The notes under the pieces are model-generated. The model searched no databases. It saw only the letters and a program-made list of their open reading frames with translations, and was not told where the DNA came from. The position numbers and the translations under genes were made by a program. Positions 42,701-57,400 of a stretch of 64,000 bases of DNA are shown in pieces (the stretch's first letter is position 1; every line of letters starts with the position of its first letter). The stretch is taken from positions 194,327-258,326 of the forward strand of contig CAJJDN010000073.1 of NCBI GenBank assembly GCA_905182985.1. Direction: 5' to 3'. The DNA comes from Paramecium sonneborni. Taxonomy: Eukaryota > Ciliophora > Oligohymenophorea > Peniculida > Parameciidae.

Positions 42701-45449
42701 TAATATAAAAAGAGTCCTCCTATAAAAAAAAATAATCCTAAATTAACAAATGAAAATGGTGTAAAAATGATAAAGCAGATATTTAATGTGAATGTAATCC
42801 ATATAATTGTTTTCATAAATAATAAGTAAAGAGTTTCTATGGTAGTTCTAATTTTAGTTTGTTTTTTTTTATTACTAATTTTTGATAAAAATATATTAAC
42901 AATTTAATTTGAATATTTAAGATAAATCTTTGATCTATAAGAGTCATATTAAAGAGCCGCAAAATAAAATAGTACCCAAAATAAAATATCATAATTTTCT
43001 TGATTATTTATTCCAATCAAACTAATTATCCATTATTTGTCTTCTTTAATACTCATTTGTCCCATAAAAAATAATATGTATACATATCTTAATGATGTTA
43101 TAAGACAAATGTATATTAAGAATATGATCCAATATTTAAAAGAGAAAGGAACAACATATTCCTTAATTTCATTTTGATCATTTTTTTATTTGTAAATGCA
43201 AAGGGTTGAATCATTAATAATAAAAATCATCAAAAATACCACTAAAACGCCTTAAATAAGGTTAACATCAAAAAATCCAATCCAATAAACTATTACTAAA
43301 GCTACAACATATGAAGCTTTTAGTAGAATGGCAAAAATTAAAGTTATCCAACTAACATCCTAAATTAATATTTCCATAAGTTAATTACTTTCAATGTTTT
43401 TTTATTTTCAGGACTATTCAATTTAGATTTTTAAATAGATTAAATTATTGATTTCTTCTAATTATATTATTGAACTTATCGAATAAACAAAAAGAATGTA
43501 TAAATAGTAATGTTCATTATAAGTAGCTAAAAACAGTTTCTAAAATAATTACATTGATAGCTTGTTTATATTCTTGATCGAGATTAAAAAATCCAATTTT
43601 TTCACATGTTTTTTCATTCTAAAAAGTACATATGATAAAAGGATTATCAGTTAATTCCATATTAGGTATGGATTAATAATAAAATATTAAGTAATTAATA
43701 AAAACAGAAGGCAATGCAAAGACTAAAGAGGTGAATGAATTAATATTATATTAAAGAGTGAAACCTAATAAATGATTATAAATACCTGTAATTAAGATCC
43801 AAATAACTGATAGTAAAGATTCATAGGTTTTTTGCATTATTACAATTGTAATCATCAATAATTATAGAACTCTAAGTGTGACAATGGGTTGATCAATAAA
43901 TTTTGAGAATTTATTTCCTAAAGAAAATAGAGCTGTGTTTAATTTATAAAGAAATGAATTTTAATTCTCTTCATCATCTTCTTCGACATGAGACATTCTT
44001 AAAGGTTGTCCTGTTGTCATTTATTTTAATTCATTATCTTCACCTAATTAATTAGGTAATATCTCTAAATTGTCATTTTTTTATTAAATTTAAATATTAG
44101 ATGTATCTTTATCTTCCAAAATAGTTGTATTATATTTTTATTTTTTAAATAGATACATTTCATAATTGATAATACAATCCTATATTGGTTCTTTAAAGTT
44201 TATTTTTCTATCCTCGTTTGTGAATTACTCTTGCATTATACATAAAAATGCAAATAAAATTAAGCTTCCAACCATGAATATATAACTCTATTTCAAAATG
44301 TATAATATATTACATTCCATTCATTATTAGTTCTCATCCAGAACATAACATCTAAACCAAAATATTATGGCCAATATGATGTCTCATTCACAAATTAAGT
44401 TATAATTGGAGTACCAGCAAAATAAACTATTAATATAGTACTAAATAGTATCATTTTTAATATTTTTAAAACTATTTTATCAAATTTAACGATAGTAGCT
44501 TCTTTTTAAAAAAATCTAAAACCAACTATCAATTATAAAATAAAATAAATATATCCGATAATTGATTAATTAGATATTAAAATCATTGCTAAGAATAACC
44601 AAATAATTATAAAATAAAATGAAAAGATCTATCTATTAATAGGTTCCCCAAATTATTCTAAATATTTCTTTTTCTTAACTCTTCTTAATGCCATGACAAA
44701 GCAGCAAAATATAAATATTAATGAATTTGGTAAGAATATTTTAACATAATCTTTTGTAGTAATAACAAATTTGTTATTTTTCTATAATTCAAAATACACT
44801 TCTATTCCTGCATAATTTTCTGGAGTCATAATACTTTCTGCTTATTAAGGATCATTTTTAATAATTCCAATAAAAACACCTTTCATTATTAAACTCAAAG
44901 TTGAGAAAATCAATAAAAACATCCAAATAGCTTAATTCTAATCTTTGAATATAATCCAATATAAAGGTTTATATTTAATATCATTATCATCTAATCCAGA
45001 TGTTTCTGGATCATCATCTTCCAAATTTTAGGTATAACCTGCAATTGTTTTTCTTTGCTTATACGATTCTTTTATTTTATGATAATTCTCAAGAAAATCA
45101 ATAGGATCTTTGTAAATCTAATTTCAATTATCTATGTATTTACCTTTTTATCAGAATCCTTCTTGTCAAACATTCCAATTTTATATAGCTTAGTTTCCCA
45201 AGTTTTTATAATCAACATGAAAATCAACAAGTATATTGTTGAAAGATAACTTTGAATGAAATAGCAATACCCAAGAAAGATTATTAACCCTACTACATCT
45301 AATATTCTTAATATCCATCTTTATGTTGCATTAGAAAAAAGAGGTTGTTTCTCTTCCTGTTTTTGAAGCTCTTCATTTTATTCTCTATCATGAATCATTT
45401 TGATTTCTGCATCTTACAAATCCTCTAATTATATGTCATTTTCTAACAT
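36105..45449 (-). CDS. Piezo-type mechanosensitive ion channel, about 3,000 aa
   Basis: One giant gene from ATG 45449 to TGA 36105-36107. Two introns were mapped (45118-45143 and 36322-36347); others are likely. The N terminus is short and charged, then membrane helices recur along most of the length in blocks, as in the Piezo blade. Near the C terminus the family landmarks appear in order: YSRPGVDLYPITA (Piezo KPGxDxY), the pore region SVILLIGTFIRSFFSG (family: VLVIGKFVREFFSG) and ELIDILRSPEIVKVMTGTW (family: LIxLYRSPExMIxWT). The C-terminal extracellular-domain segment before the last helix is also present. It forms a touch- or stretch-gated cation channel, plausibly behind ciliate mechanoresponses. 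A 68-codon glutamine tract lies in the intracellular region (39616-39819), and a shorter TAA run is near 39031-39052. The C-terminal tail is Q/K/E-rich. Confidence 0.92.
39616..39819 (-). repeat. TTA/TAA microsatellite encoding polyglutamine in Piezo
   Basis: 68 consecutive codons on the minus strand. In protein order: 58 Gln, one Tyr (plus 39643-39645), then 9 Gln. By my count 59 are TAA, 3 are TAG (plus 39628, 39640, 39787) and 5 are CAA (plus 39700, 39739, 39763, 39811, 39814). The frame is fixed by flanking Piezo sequence (DNLKQENQP before, LIQSNSEEEIPIRK after). Under the standard code this would be a wall of stops. Confidence 0.9.
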
Positions 45450-45883
45450 AATATTTATAAAAATAATTACATTAATATAATACAACTATACAATAGTCTT
45501 TGTAATTTATATATATAATTGTAAGATTCTCAACAGGAATGGATATTTTAATAATTTTTTGTATGTCTTGGATATAATGATTCTATTCTATATTCATTTG
45601 AAAATACAATCATAATTTTAAATATCTTAATTCAAACAAAAAGATACCATTTTCAAAAATAGATAACTCTAATTCATAATTTAAGATTTGTCATTTTTTA
45701 TAATAAATTTATTTGAGGTATTTATATAATTTTGTTAGACTTTTGATAGTGTGTTGAACAATATTTTGATTAATGGATATAAAATGAATTGTACAAAGTT
45801 TGAAAGAGTGATATATTACTTATCTTTTTTAGATATAAACAGTTAGATTAAATAATTGATAATATAAATAAAATTATTCGTTA
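45450..45883. other. Intergenic between divergent genes
   Basis: Spacer upstream of both Piezo (minus) and the small plus-strand gene. AT-rich, no coding frame or RNA seen. Confidence 0.55.
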
Positions 45884-46396
45884 ATGTCCATTTTGCTTGC
45901 AAACGAACAATAATCACTAAGAGAACAGATTTTCAAAATTAAAGATAAATTGTTATCTTTATCTCAAGATTTAAGCAAATATCATGCAGATTTCTAGGAA
46001 TCAAATAAAACAGCTCATTTTAAAACTTAAGAAGATGAATAATTTTCTCATTAAATATCCCATGAAGATGAAGAAAAGTGTATCATAATATTATAATTAG
46101 AATTTTCATAATTGAATTTTATTGATAAAAATTATTAGGTATCAAACTAATGTCATCAATTCAAAAAACTCAAGCCCCTTTTTAAGGTTCCAAGTAGGTC
46201 CACTAAGGTTGATCCATTTATTAAGAATTCAATTAAAAAACAAACCCATTTTGAATAAATAAGAGTTTATTCATCAGGAAGACCACCTTAGATTTTAAGA
46301 TACAGTTTATAAAGAGAAGGAAGGCTTTACATAATGTCACCTTAGAGAATTAATTTTTCTTAAAGAATTTCATTTTCACCTGCAAAAAGAATTTGA
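45884..46396 (+). CDS. Hypothetical basic protein, 170 aa
   Basis: Intronless TGA-only frame from ATG 45884 to TGA 46394-46396. The N-terminal 90 residues form an amphipathic, partly coiled helix (MSILLANEQQSLREQIFKIK, SLSQDLSKYHADFQ) ending in an acidic patch. The C-terminal half is basic and rich in S, P, R and Q with repeated serine-proline/arginine motifs (VPSRSTKVDPF, YSSGRPPQILRY, IMSPQRINFSQRISFSPAKR), suggesting phosphorylation by proline-directed kinases. No family recognised. A cytoskeletal accessory or regulatory protein is possible, but this rests only on composition. Confidence 0.7.
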
Positions 46397-46596
46397 TATT
46401 CCTATTACTATATATATATATTTATTTAAACGAGATAATAAATATGGCATAGAAATATGAAATAATAGTTAAAATTATGTTCATATATAATATTGAAAGA
46501 TATTTAAAATTTGAAATAATGTATTAAAAGAGAAACTGAATATTTTAAAATCGAAAATTATTTGATAAAAATGACATAAATATTTAAAAAATTTTA

Positions 46597-49500
46597 ATGC
46601 AACTTAAATATTCTTGTAATATTATGCCTGCTTTGGATGGGATGTAAAAAGTGAGTGGATTAGCATGGTCTTATAATGGTTAAAAACTTGGAGTATGTAC
46701 AGCTGATAGAGTAAGTGATATAGATATAAAATTAGAAAATATTATTATTTAATGATTAATTGGGTAAAGAAGATAATTTTCCAACAAAGCCATCAGATAA
46801 GACACAATAGAAATCATATGTAGTGAGAGCAATAGAATTTTCTCCAGATTCAACAAAGATTGCAGTTGCATAATCTGATAATATAGTTTATGTATATAAG
46901 ATTGGAGCAAAATTTAAAGAGAAGAAGACAATTTGTAATAAATTTCCAGCTTCATCTTCAATAACAACATTAATATGGCCAGCATAAAGAGAGAATGATA
47001 TAATATTTGGATTGGCAGAAGGAAAGGTGAAGATTGGATTTTTGAAAAATAATAAAGTAAATGAATTATAGTTATATTATATTAGTCTTAAATAGCATTT
47101 ACAACAGAATCGTATGTTGTAAGTATGGCAACAAATAGAGATGGAGATGTTGTTGTATCAGGTCATCTTGATGGATCAATCTATAGTTATAATTTAGATA
47201 CCTAATAATCATAAAAATTAGTAGTTCATCATTCAATACCATATGCTTTAGCTTATGGTTAGAATGTAGCAGCAGCTGGTAATGATTAGAAAGTATCATT
47301 TTATGATAATTATGGAAATCTAGTTTAAAGATTTGATTATACATAAGATGAGAGATGTAAAGATTTTTCAGTTGGTGCTTGTAGTCCTAATGGAGATATT
47401 ATAGTTTTAGGTAATTTTAATAGGTTTTATCTATATACATTTAATTAAAAAAGATCTTAATGGGAAGAAATAGGTATTAAACATATAGAAAATTATTATA
47501 CTATCACAGCATTATGTTGGAAGAATGATTCATCTAAATTAATTACTGGATCTTTATGTGGTTCGGTAGATGCTTGGGATATTTCAATGAAAAAAATTAG
47601 ATTCAAAGGAAAATATGATTTAAATTATATAGGTCCATCTTAAATTGTCATTTAAGTTTTATCTACTAATTAATAAGCTGTTATTAGATCATCTTAAGCT
47701 GAAATATCTAAAATTGATATTAAAAAAGAAAGATTTGTTGTTGCTAAAACTCATGAAACTCTTATTGTAGGAGATTTAGCTACAGGAAAAACATCAGAAG
47801 TGAGTTGGAGAGGTAGTGGAAATGAAAAATTTGATTTTACTAATGATAATATATGTATGGTATTTAATGCTGGTGAATTAACATTAATTGAATATGGAAG
47901 TGATCGCATTTTAGGTACATGCAGAACTGAACATATGAAAAATTCTCTTATTAGTGCTAAAGTGAGTTATACTGGATAGAATAAAACTAAAGTTATTGCA
48001 TTTTTATTGGATTTATAAACACTTTAAATATAAGATTTAACTACTAAGAGTATAATAGCTACAATTGCTCATGATACAAAAATTGATTTTTTGGAATTGA
48101 ATTCTCATGCTAATAGATTAATATTTAGAGATAAAAGAAGATAATTATATTTGTATTCTATAAAAAATGCATTTAAACATACTCTGCTTTCATTTTGTAA
48201 TTATGCTTAATGGGTTCCTGAAAGTGAGGTTATAGTAGCTTAGAATAGAAACAATTTATGTGTTTGGTATTCAATTGAAAATCCTGATAAAGTTACATTA
48301 TACACAATAAAAGGTGATGTTGAAGAAATTGAAAGAATTCCAAGTACACCAACTTAAGCTGGTTCGACTTCTGTAATAGTAAGTGAAGGTTAAAATAAAG
48401 TTGCTTATAAATTGGATTAAGCATTGATAGAATTTGGATTTGCAATAGAAGGAAGAGATCTTGAGAAGGCTGCATCAATTTTAGATAAATTAGAATTAAC
48501 ATCTGATACTGAAGCTAATTGGAAAGTGTTAGCATAATTATCTTTAGAAGAATAGAATTTATCTGTATCTGAACATTGTTATGCTGCTTTAGGAGATGTC
48601 GCTAGAGCAGCTTATTTGAGAGGTATAAATAGACTTATTTAAAAATACTATGAAGAAACTGGAAAAAAGGATGGAATATCATATTATAGAGTTCAATCTA
48701 AATTGGCTATATTGGATAAATAATTTACTAAAGCTGAAGAATTATTGTTAAATCATAATGAAGTTAATGAAGCAATGGGAATGTATTAAGATTTACATAA
48801 ATGGGATGAAGCTATTAAAATTGCTGAAAAGAGAGGACATGAATAAGTTAAAGTTTTAAAGGAAAATTATTATTAATGGTTAATTGAAACTGGATAAGAA
48901 TCAAAGGCAGCAGAATTAAAAGAGAATGAAGGTGATTTTATTAATGCTATTACTCTTTATTTATAAGGTGGATTACCAGCTAAAGCAGCCAATATTGTAT
49001 TTAATTGCAATATGTCTTTTCCATAAGATTTATTAGAAAGAATTGCTTCTTCTTTAGCATAGAGTGGAATGTATGAAAAAGGAGGTGAATTTTATGAATA
49101 AATGGAAGATGATTAATAAGCTTTGAATTGTTATATTAAAGGCAATGTATTCAAAAAGGCAGTTGAATTAGCTAAAAGGAAAGATCCTAAATTAGTCAAA
49201 TAATTAGAGGAAAGTTGGGCTAATTATTTAGTAGAAAATAAAGAAACTGAAAGTGCTATTAATCATTATGTTGAAGCAGGCAAATTCTAAAAAGCTATTG
49301 AAGCAGCAGTCTATAGTAGATCTTGGACTAAAGCAATTTAATTATTATAGAATTAATCAGCTGAAGTATCAAGACCTTATTATAGATAAGTGGCCAAACA
49401 TTATGAGGATGTTAGATAATACGATTTTGCTGAAAAATATTATATCAAAGCTAATTCTCCAATAGAAGCATTTGAAATGTATGTTAAAGCAAGTAAATGG

Positions 49501-51877
49501 GATAAAGCACTTTCTATAGCAAGAGAATATTTACCTGAAGAAATTAATTAATTATATTTAAATTAAGGTAAAAAGTTTGAGTAAGCTGGTAAATATAAGG
49601 AAGCTGAAAAATTGTATTTAACAGTTTAAGAATATGATACAGTTATTTTGATGTATCAGAATCTTTCCTAATATGAAAGTGTGATTAGAATTGCTAGTAA
49701 ATACACTCCTTAAAAATTAAAAGATATTCATTTAGGAATAGCTAAAAAATTAGAAAGAGAAAACATACTCAAAAGAGCAGAATAACATTATATTGAGGCT
49801 GGTTCTTGGCATTTAGCTATGTAAATGTACAAAACTCATAATTAATGGGAAGAAGCAATAAGATGTTGTAAAATGTATGGATCAGAAAAAGAAACATGTT
49901 AATAAGCTAAATTATGGGCAGAATCTTTAGGACCAGATGCTGGATTGAAAATGTTATAAAGATTAAATTTAGTAGATGCTTTAATAGAATATTAATCAGA
50001 TAGACATGAATTTGAAGAAGCATTTAAATTAGCTAATTTACATGCTAAACATAAATTATAGGATGTTCATTTTAAATATGCTTGTCATTTAGAAGATGAA
50101 AGACGTTATAAAGAGGCTGAAGAGAATTTTATAAAAGCTGGCAAAGCTTCTGAAGCTATTAATATGTATGAACATCTTGGAGATTACACAAGTGCATTAT
50201 AAGTTGCTCGTTAATATGAACCATAATCTGTAACATAAATTTTAATTAGTTAAGCTAAATACTATATAGAAAAGAAAGATCTTTAGAAAGCAGAATAAGC
50301 TTATATTTAAGGTAAAAGACCTGAATTGGCAATTAAAATGTATGTAGATTAAGGTAATTATCCTTTGGCCTTGAAAATTGCAAAAAGTCATGCTCCTCAT
50401 ATGGTTGCTGAATTAAATAATAAATATGGTAATGTAGCAAATACATATAACATGACTGGTGAAGATTTATATTAAAGTGCTTAAACTTGGGAAGAATAGA
50501 GAGATTATTTAAAAGCTATTGAAATCTATTTAGAAGTTACACCATAAAATACATAGAGTGAAGATGTAATGACAAGAGCATGGGAAAGAGCCATTTAAAT
50601 AGCTGCTAATTATGATAAAGATAAATATCCAAGAATTGTATAGATAGTTTGTAAAAGATTAATTGAAATTAAGAAATTAGAAACAGCAGCATATCTTTAT
50701 GAATAAGTTGGACAATATTAAGAAGCAGTTACTACGTATGTTTAAGGTAGAGAATTTGAAAAAGCAAAATAAGTGACTTAAATGATAAATAATAAAGAAT
50801 TAAATACTAAATTGATGGATTATATTACTAAAGAGTAACGCAAATATGGAGCATCAACAGGATAAGCAAATGTAATGATTGAAACTGGAGATGTTGCTGC
50901 TGCTATGGAAATGTTAGCATAAAAAAATGATTGGGGATAATGTTTATAATTAGCTGATAAACATGGAGTTGAATATTTAAATAAATATTTGATGAGATAT
51001 GTTAAAATTACTATGTAATAAGGAAGATTTAGTGAAACTATTTAATCACTAGCTACATATGGAATGCCTATCATTTAATAAAATTATCCAGTCTATGAGA
51101 ACTTAGCTATTGAGATCTTCGTGGAATGTGATCCAAAAGAATTAAAACTACTTAGATAAGCTTTGTATGGATTTATTTAAGGATTAGAAGCAGCTCATGA
51201 ATTAAAATCTGAGACTGGTAAGAAATTCTAAAGATTTGGAATTGTTTCTCATTTGCTTAATCTTAGAAATTAATATGCTTAAGATGGTATTGTTAAATTA
51301 CATGCTTAAACTTGTATATCATTATTAAGATACTGCGATTTAGTTAGAATTGATCAACTATATTTAGATGCTGGTAGAGTTGCAAAGAAAATCAATTAAT
51401 TAGGATTAGCATTTGTTTTATTAAATAGATATTTAGATATATATGAAGTTATTGAAGATCCAGATAATAATAATGGATTAGGAGATGGAGCTGAATTCTA
51501 AAATAGTGATTTACCATCTCCTTATGATGTACCTATGCCAGAAAAGAATTTAATATCTGATAAAGAGAAAGAAGAAATTAGAGATTGGTTACTTTAATTA
51601 TCAGTAAATTAAAATTAAGATCCAGTATTGCCAACTCGTCAATGTGATTGTGGATATCAAATTTATGATGCATCATTAAGGTAATAAATTAATATAATAT
51701 TTTAGATGTTTCAAATGTAAGTAAACATGGGAACCATGTATAATTACTGGTATGCCACTTCTCAAGAATTAAATAATTAATTGTTAATCTTGTGGAAAAG
51801 GTGCACTCAAAGATGCATGGAATACATATTTATAAGCTTATCCTACATGTCCATGGTGTAATAAGCATGCAAAATGA
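46597..51877 (+). CDS. IFT172: Intraflagellar transport protein IFT172
   Basis: Gives 1,733 aa with introns 46711-46735, 47057-47085 and 51681-51705, close to the usual IFT172 length of about 1,750. The N-terminal part (residues 1 to about 560) is WD-repeat beta-propeller: [15 protein letters not shown], then [26 protein letters not shown] and further blades. The rest is a long TPR-like helical solenoid (for example [39 protein letters not shown]). The C terminus carries paired cysteines (CDCGY, CFKC, CQSCGKG, CPWC) typical of IFT172. IFT172 is the peripheral IFT-B subunit that links trains to IFT-A and governs turnaround at the ciliary tip. No frame break was found. It is the best-supported single orthologue in the window. 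Confidence 0.96.
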
Positions 51878-52051
51878 AATATTAATATTAGATAAAAATT
51901 ATAAATTAAGAATATATTCGATTATATATTTATAATTATTTTATATAAATAACATTCCTTGTTTTCGATTAAAATTAAATTAATTAATATTAATTAATTA
52001 ATATATAATAATTTTCTCTAATTAATTTAAGTTTAAATTGAAAAAAATTGT

Positions 52052-52449
52052 TCAATATTTCGAATAAGCAGAATGAATTACTTAACTTAAGATAATATTT
52101 GTGTAAGTTTATGCCTCTTCAGAATCAATTAGCAAAAATTATTAAACTTTGAGTTTTTTGATTTTCTTAATCTTTATTTCATTTTGCTTGATATAGACTT
52201 CATCAATTATAAATAGATTATTTATTCTCATTTTAGTGGATCAACTTTAGGAGTGATCATGATCATTTGAATTAAATCTTCACAATTTTGATAATCTTTG
52301 AAAATTTATATTCACAAGCATGCTGAATATTCTCTCTCTTCTGATTAAATATATTTAGAAACAATTTATTCATCCTGAAGTATTTATTGAATTAAAAATC
52401 TTTTTTATTTATTTTAAGTTTCTAACTAATTATTTAAAGATTAATTCAT
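52052..52449 (-). pseudogene. Small gene broken by one TGA and one frameshift, or with unusual decoding
   Basis: From ATG 52449 the frame reads MNQSLNNQLETQNKQKRF and IQQILQDEQIVSKYIQSEER to an in-frame TGA (plus 52312-52314). It resumes convincingly as IQIFKDYQNCEDLIQMIMI and ends at TGA 52228-52230. That stop overlaps an ATG at 52231 opening the next frame, MRINNLFIIDEVYIKQ, which runs 59 codons to TGA 52052-52054 (KVQQFLLIDSEEAQTY near the end). Composition suggests one former protein of about 130 residues. No GT...AG intron of normal size repairs either break. No family recognised. Alternatives: sequencing errors, or two small genes. Confidence 0.45.
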
Positions 52450-52732
52450 TTATTTGAATTCTCTTCATAGCTTTAGAATTATGAATAACTTTTAATTTGC
52501 CATTAAGTTAAATAGATTTCTTTCATAATATTAAAACTAGTGACAGATGAAGAAATATCAATGATTATGATATTTTTATATTATTATTTATAAAAGAATA
52601 CTAACCATATTAGATTAATAAATTACCCTTATGAAAAATCAAATGAGATATCTGGATTCTTTGTCTATACTATTATTTTATCTATCAAAATTGATTGAAA
52701 AAATTAAGAAATTTTAATTATCAATTAATATA

Positions 52733-54278
<1,546 letters not shown>

Positions 54279-54405
54279 TTATTTTTATATTTTTACTCTC
54301 CAAAAATTTTTTAATAAGCTATTAATTGTAAAAACTGATATTTTAATAAAAATATGTTTAAATAAAACTTTAATTTTGGAATTGTAAAAAATATTGAATA
54401 AAATG

Positions 54406-57400
54406 TCATTCTTGTGGTTAGTGTTGTAGCTACTATTCAGTAATGTTAACTTTGAAGAATTCATTATCAACCTTTTGAGCTCTAGCAGCCATTAGTTTTG
54501 CTAATTTAACTTTCTTATAATATAGCAATCCTGAAATGAGAATTGATACTCCAATTACTGAGCAAATTACAGAAACAACAATAATTACTGTAGAAGATGA
54601 TGATGATTCAGTCTTTTTGATAGATTTTTGAATAGTTCCTGATGTACTATTATTTCTTTATTCGCTAACTTCTTATTGATTAACACCTTCATCAGTAGTC
54701 AAAATAATTTATGTGTCATCATTTTAATTACCATTATTGCTAGTATTACCAGTTGTACCAGTGTTTCCATTATTAGTATTACCATTATTGCCATTGTTTC
54801 CATTATTATTATTACCATTATTGGTATTAGTTCCATCACTTGGCGGAGTAGGAATTACTAATAAAATAATATTGAATAAAATACCTGATGTTTCTTCAGT
54901 GCTTGGGAAATTTAATTTACTTATGGCAGAGATTGTAGATGATTATTCTAAAACAGTTCCTATTTCAGGAGGTGGATTGAATGATTCTAATTTACTAGCT
55001 AAATCAGATAAAACTGATTATGAATTAGCAGAAGCATCTGTTCCTATATCAGCACTATCTATTATTCCCCAATCGACTGTAACTTAATAACTGACACTTT
55101 CATCTAAGAATCTCCTACTAGATTTCTTAGTTCCTATTATAAAGTAGTTATAAGGATCTCCTCCTAACTAAGCTTTAGCATATTACAAGAATTTATCTCC
55201 AAAGAATTCACCAGTAGTTATTTCTAATCTTGTTGAAACTTAGAGTGTATTTTTCAATGAAATCTTAACTTTACAACCAAGTTTTGCATTTACAACAAAA
55301 TGAATAGTTCTATTCTCAAAGAAATAATTATTTGCTCCACATTAATCAGTCATAGTCATTAAATCATGATGTTTAGAATGGGTAGTCAATCCAGGTAATA
55401 TGACCTTATTGCCAACTTGTACTTAAATAATTTGTGGAACAGAAAACTTCCATTTCAAAATCACAAAATCTTCAGGACTTCCAGCTTCACTTCTTTTAGA
55501 TAACCAATATTCTGATGCTGTTGGATTCATACCTGCATTACTCATATTTATTATTGTATTTGTTGATACTAATGCCACAAACTTAGATTCTCTTAAATTT
55601 AAAGGTTCAGGTCCATCCCAATTCCATTCAAAGAAACTATTAATTTCATTGAAAAATAATCCATCAGTCAATTTAATTGGTGAATATAATCTTTTATTAA
55701 AGTCTGCTGCAACACTCATGAAATTTAATACTGTAATTTTTCTCTCTGGACACCAATATCCATTCCATGTATTCTTTCTTACACAATGTGTTACATTTGG
55801 TCCAAAATATGTATTATTTGTTATTGCTTAACCAATTTATCCAAAGAAATGACCTGTTTAATCTTCAATTAAAACATTTTTTTAACCTGTACATTCAAAT
55901 GAACCACATCCTCCAAACCATCCTAATTTAGTCCAATCAGAATCCCTCATTTAATATAAAATTGAATCAAATTCACAATTAGTACATGGAGAATTAACTA
56001 AATAATGTTATCCTGTAGCATCATGTGCTTTGTGATTTGTCTTAAATACTGCATTTTTACCACATTTATCAACTGTATCATGGGTCAATCTGAAATTGTT
56101 GAATTCCACATTATTTATGTAGACTCTTAAATCAACTCTTTAAATTGTACAAATTGAATCGAAATTATCTGAAGGTTTTGATGTAATTGGAGGAAAAGCT
56201 GATGATGATAATGTACCCATCTTAACTCCATATGTATAACTACAATAGGGGTTTAATTTTTATGAATAACATTTAGTACATTCTGGTCTCACAAATGGAC
56301 TCACAAAACTATTTGAAAACTTTATCTAATTATCTTAAATACTCTAAGGTGCACCTCTTAAAACAATTCCGACATCATTTTCAGCAGCTAGAGCATTCTC
56401 CAAATGTAGTTCTTATGTAGTTACGGCATACATAATTCCTACTCCACTATGGTATGCAGATAATCCTGAGATATATGTGCATCTACCCTCTGGATCTTAT
56501 CGAATACCAAAGCAAGCCAAAATAGATCCTGAACAATGGTTATTGTAGAACGATGATTAATAAGCATCTGAACATTTACTAGCCATCACAAAGAATCCTG
56601 TATCTTATGATCCTTATCCTACATTTCCAGATACATCGACAATATCTCTTGTCATTTAAGTTGGTACTAATTCATCCATGTAAACAAAATTACCAAGCAC
56701 AGCCCAATTTGCTATACCTCCATCTGATAATACTCTCTTTTTTACATAGATCAATGCATTATTCTAGAACTTCACATATTAACTGTTATTTATTTATACT
56801 AATGCCTTTATACCTGTAAAGAAAACATTATTCTTTATTGTAATGTATTATGAATCTTAAATTGTCATTAACATACCTGTTGTATCATGGAATGAACATC
56901 CAACAACTTCACTAGGAGTCTTAATAATTTCACTGTTAAGATTTCTAAAATCTAATCCACTTCTTTGTGTATCATATTATCCACAATTATTAAACTCAAC
57001 ACCATGTAAAACTGTATATCCTCTTCTTGGGAATCCTAAATTAGCCTCAGGCTCTTCAAATTAATATATTAAGACTCTACATCCTAATCCATGAATACTA
57101 GGTCCTCCTTCAATCTTAATTTTTCTTGTTAAATGACCAACAACAGCTCTCATATCTAATTGTCCAATACCTGGTTTATCAATAGTTACTGAAGGAGCTC
57201 CATAGTGATCGAATTCAAGGGCAGAATTTAAAGTTATGGCGCATCCTGAAATTGCTGAAATGGTTCTTTTTTCTCTTTATTCTGGATCACTGCCTGAAGG
57301 TCCAAATACAATTTCATCTCCAACAGCCCAGCCAGCACATTCAGCAACTGTAACAGTTGTTGCACCAGCATCAGCATAAGCAGCTAATCTAGTCCAGATT

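Noticed and set aside
52312..52314. Selenocysteine codon in the small broken gene
   Set aside because: No SECIS-like structure was recognised and a second frame break lies downstream, so decay or sequence error is more likely.
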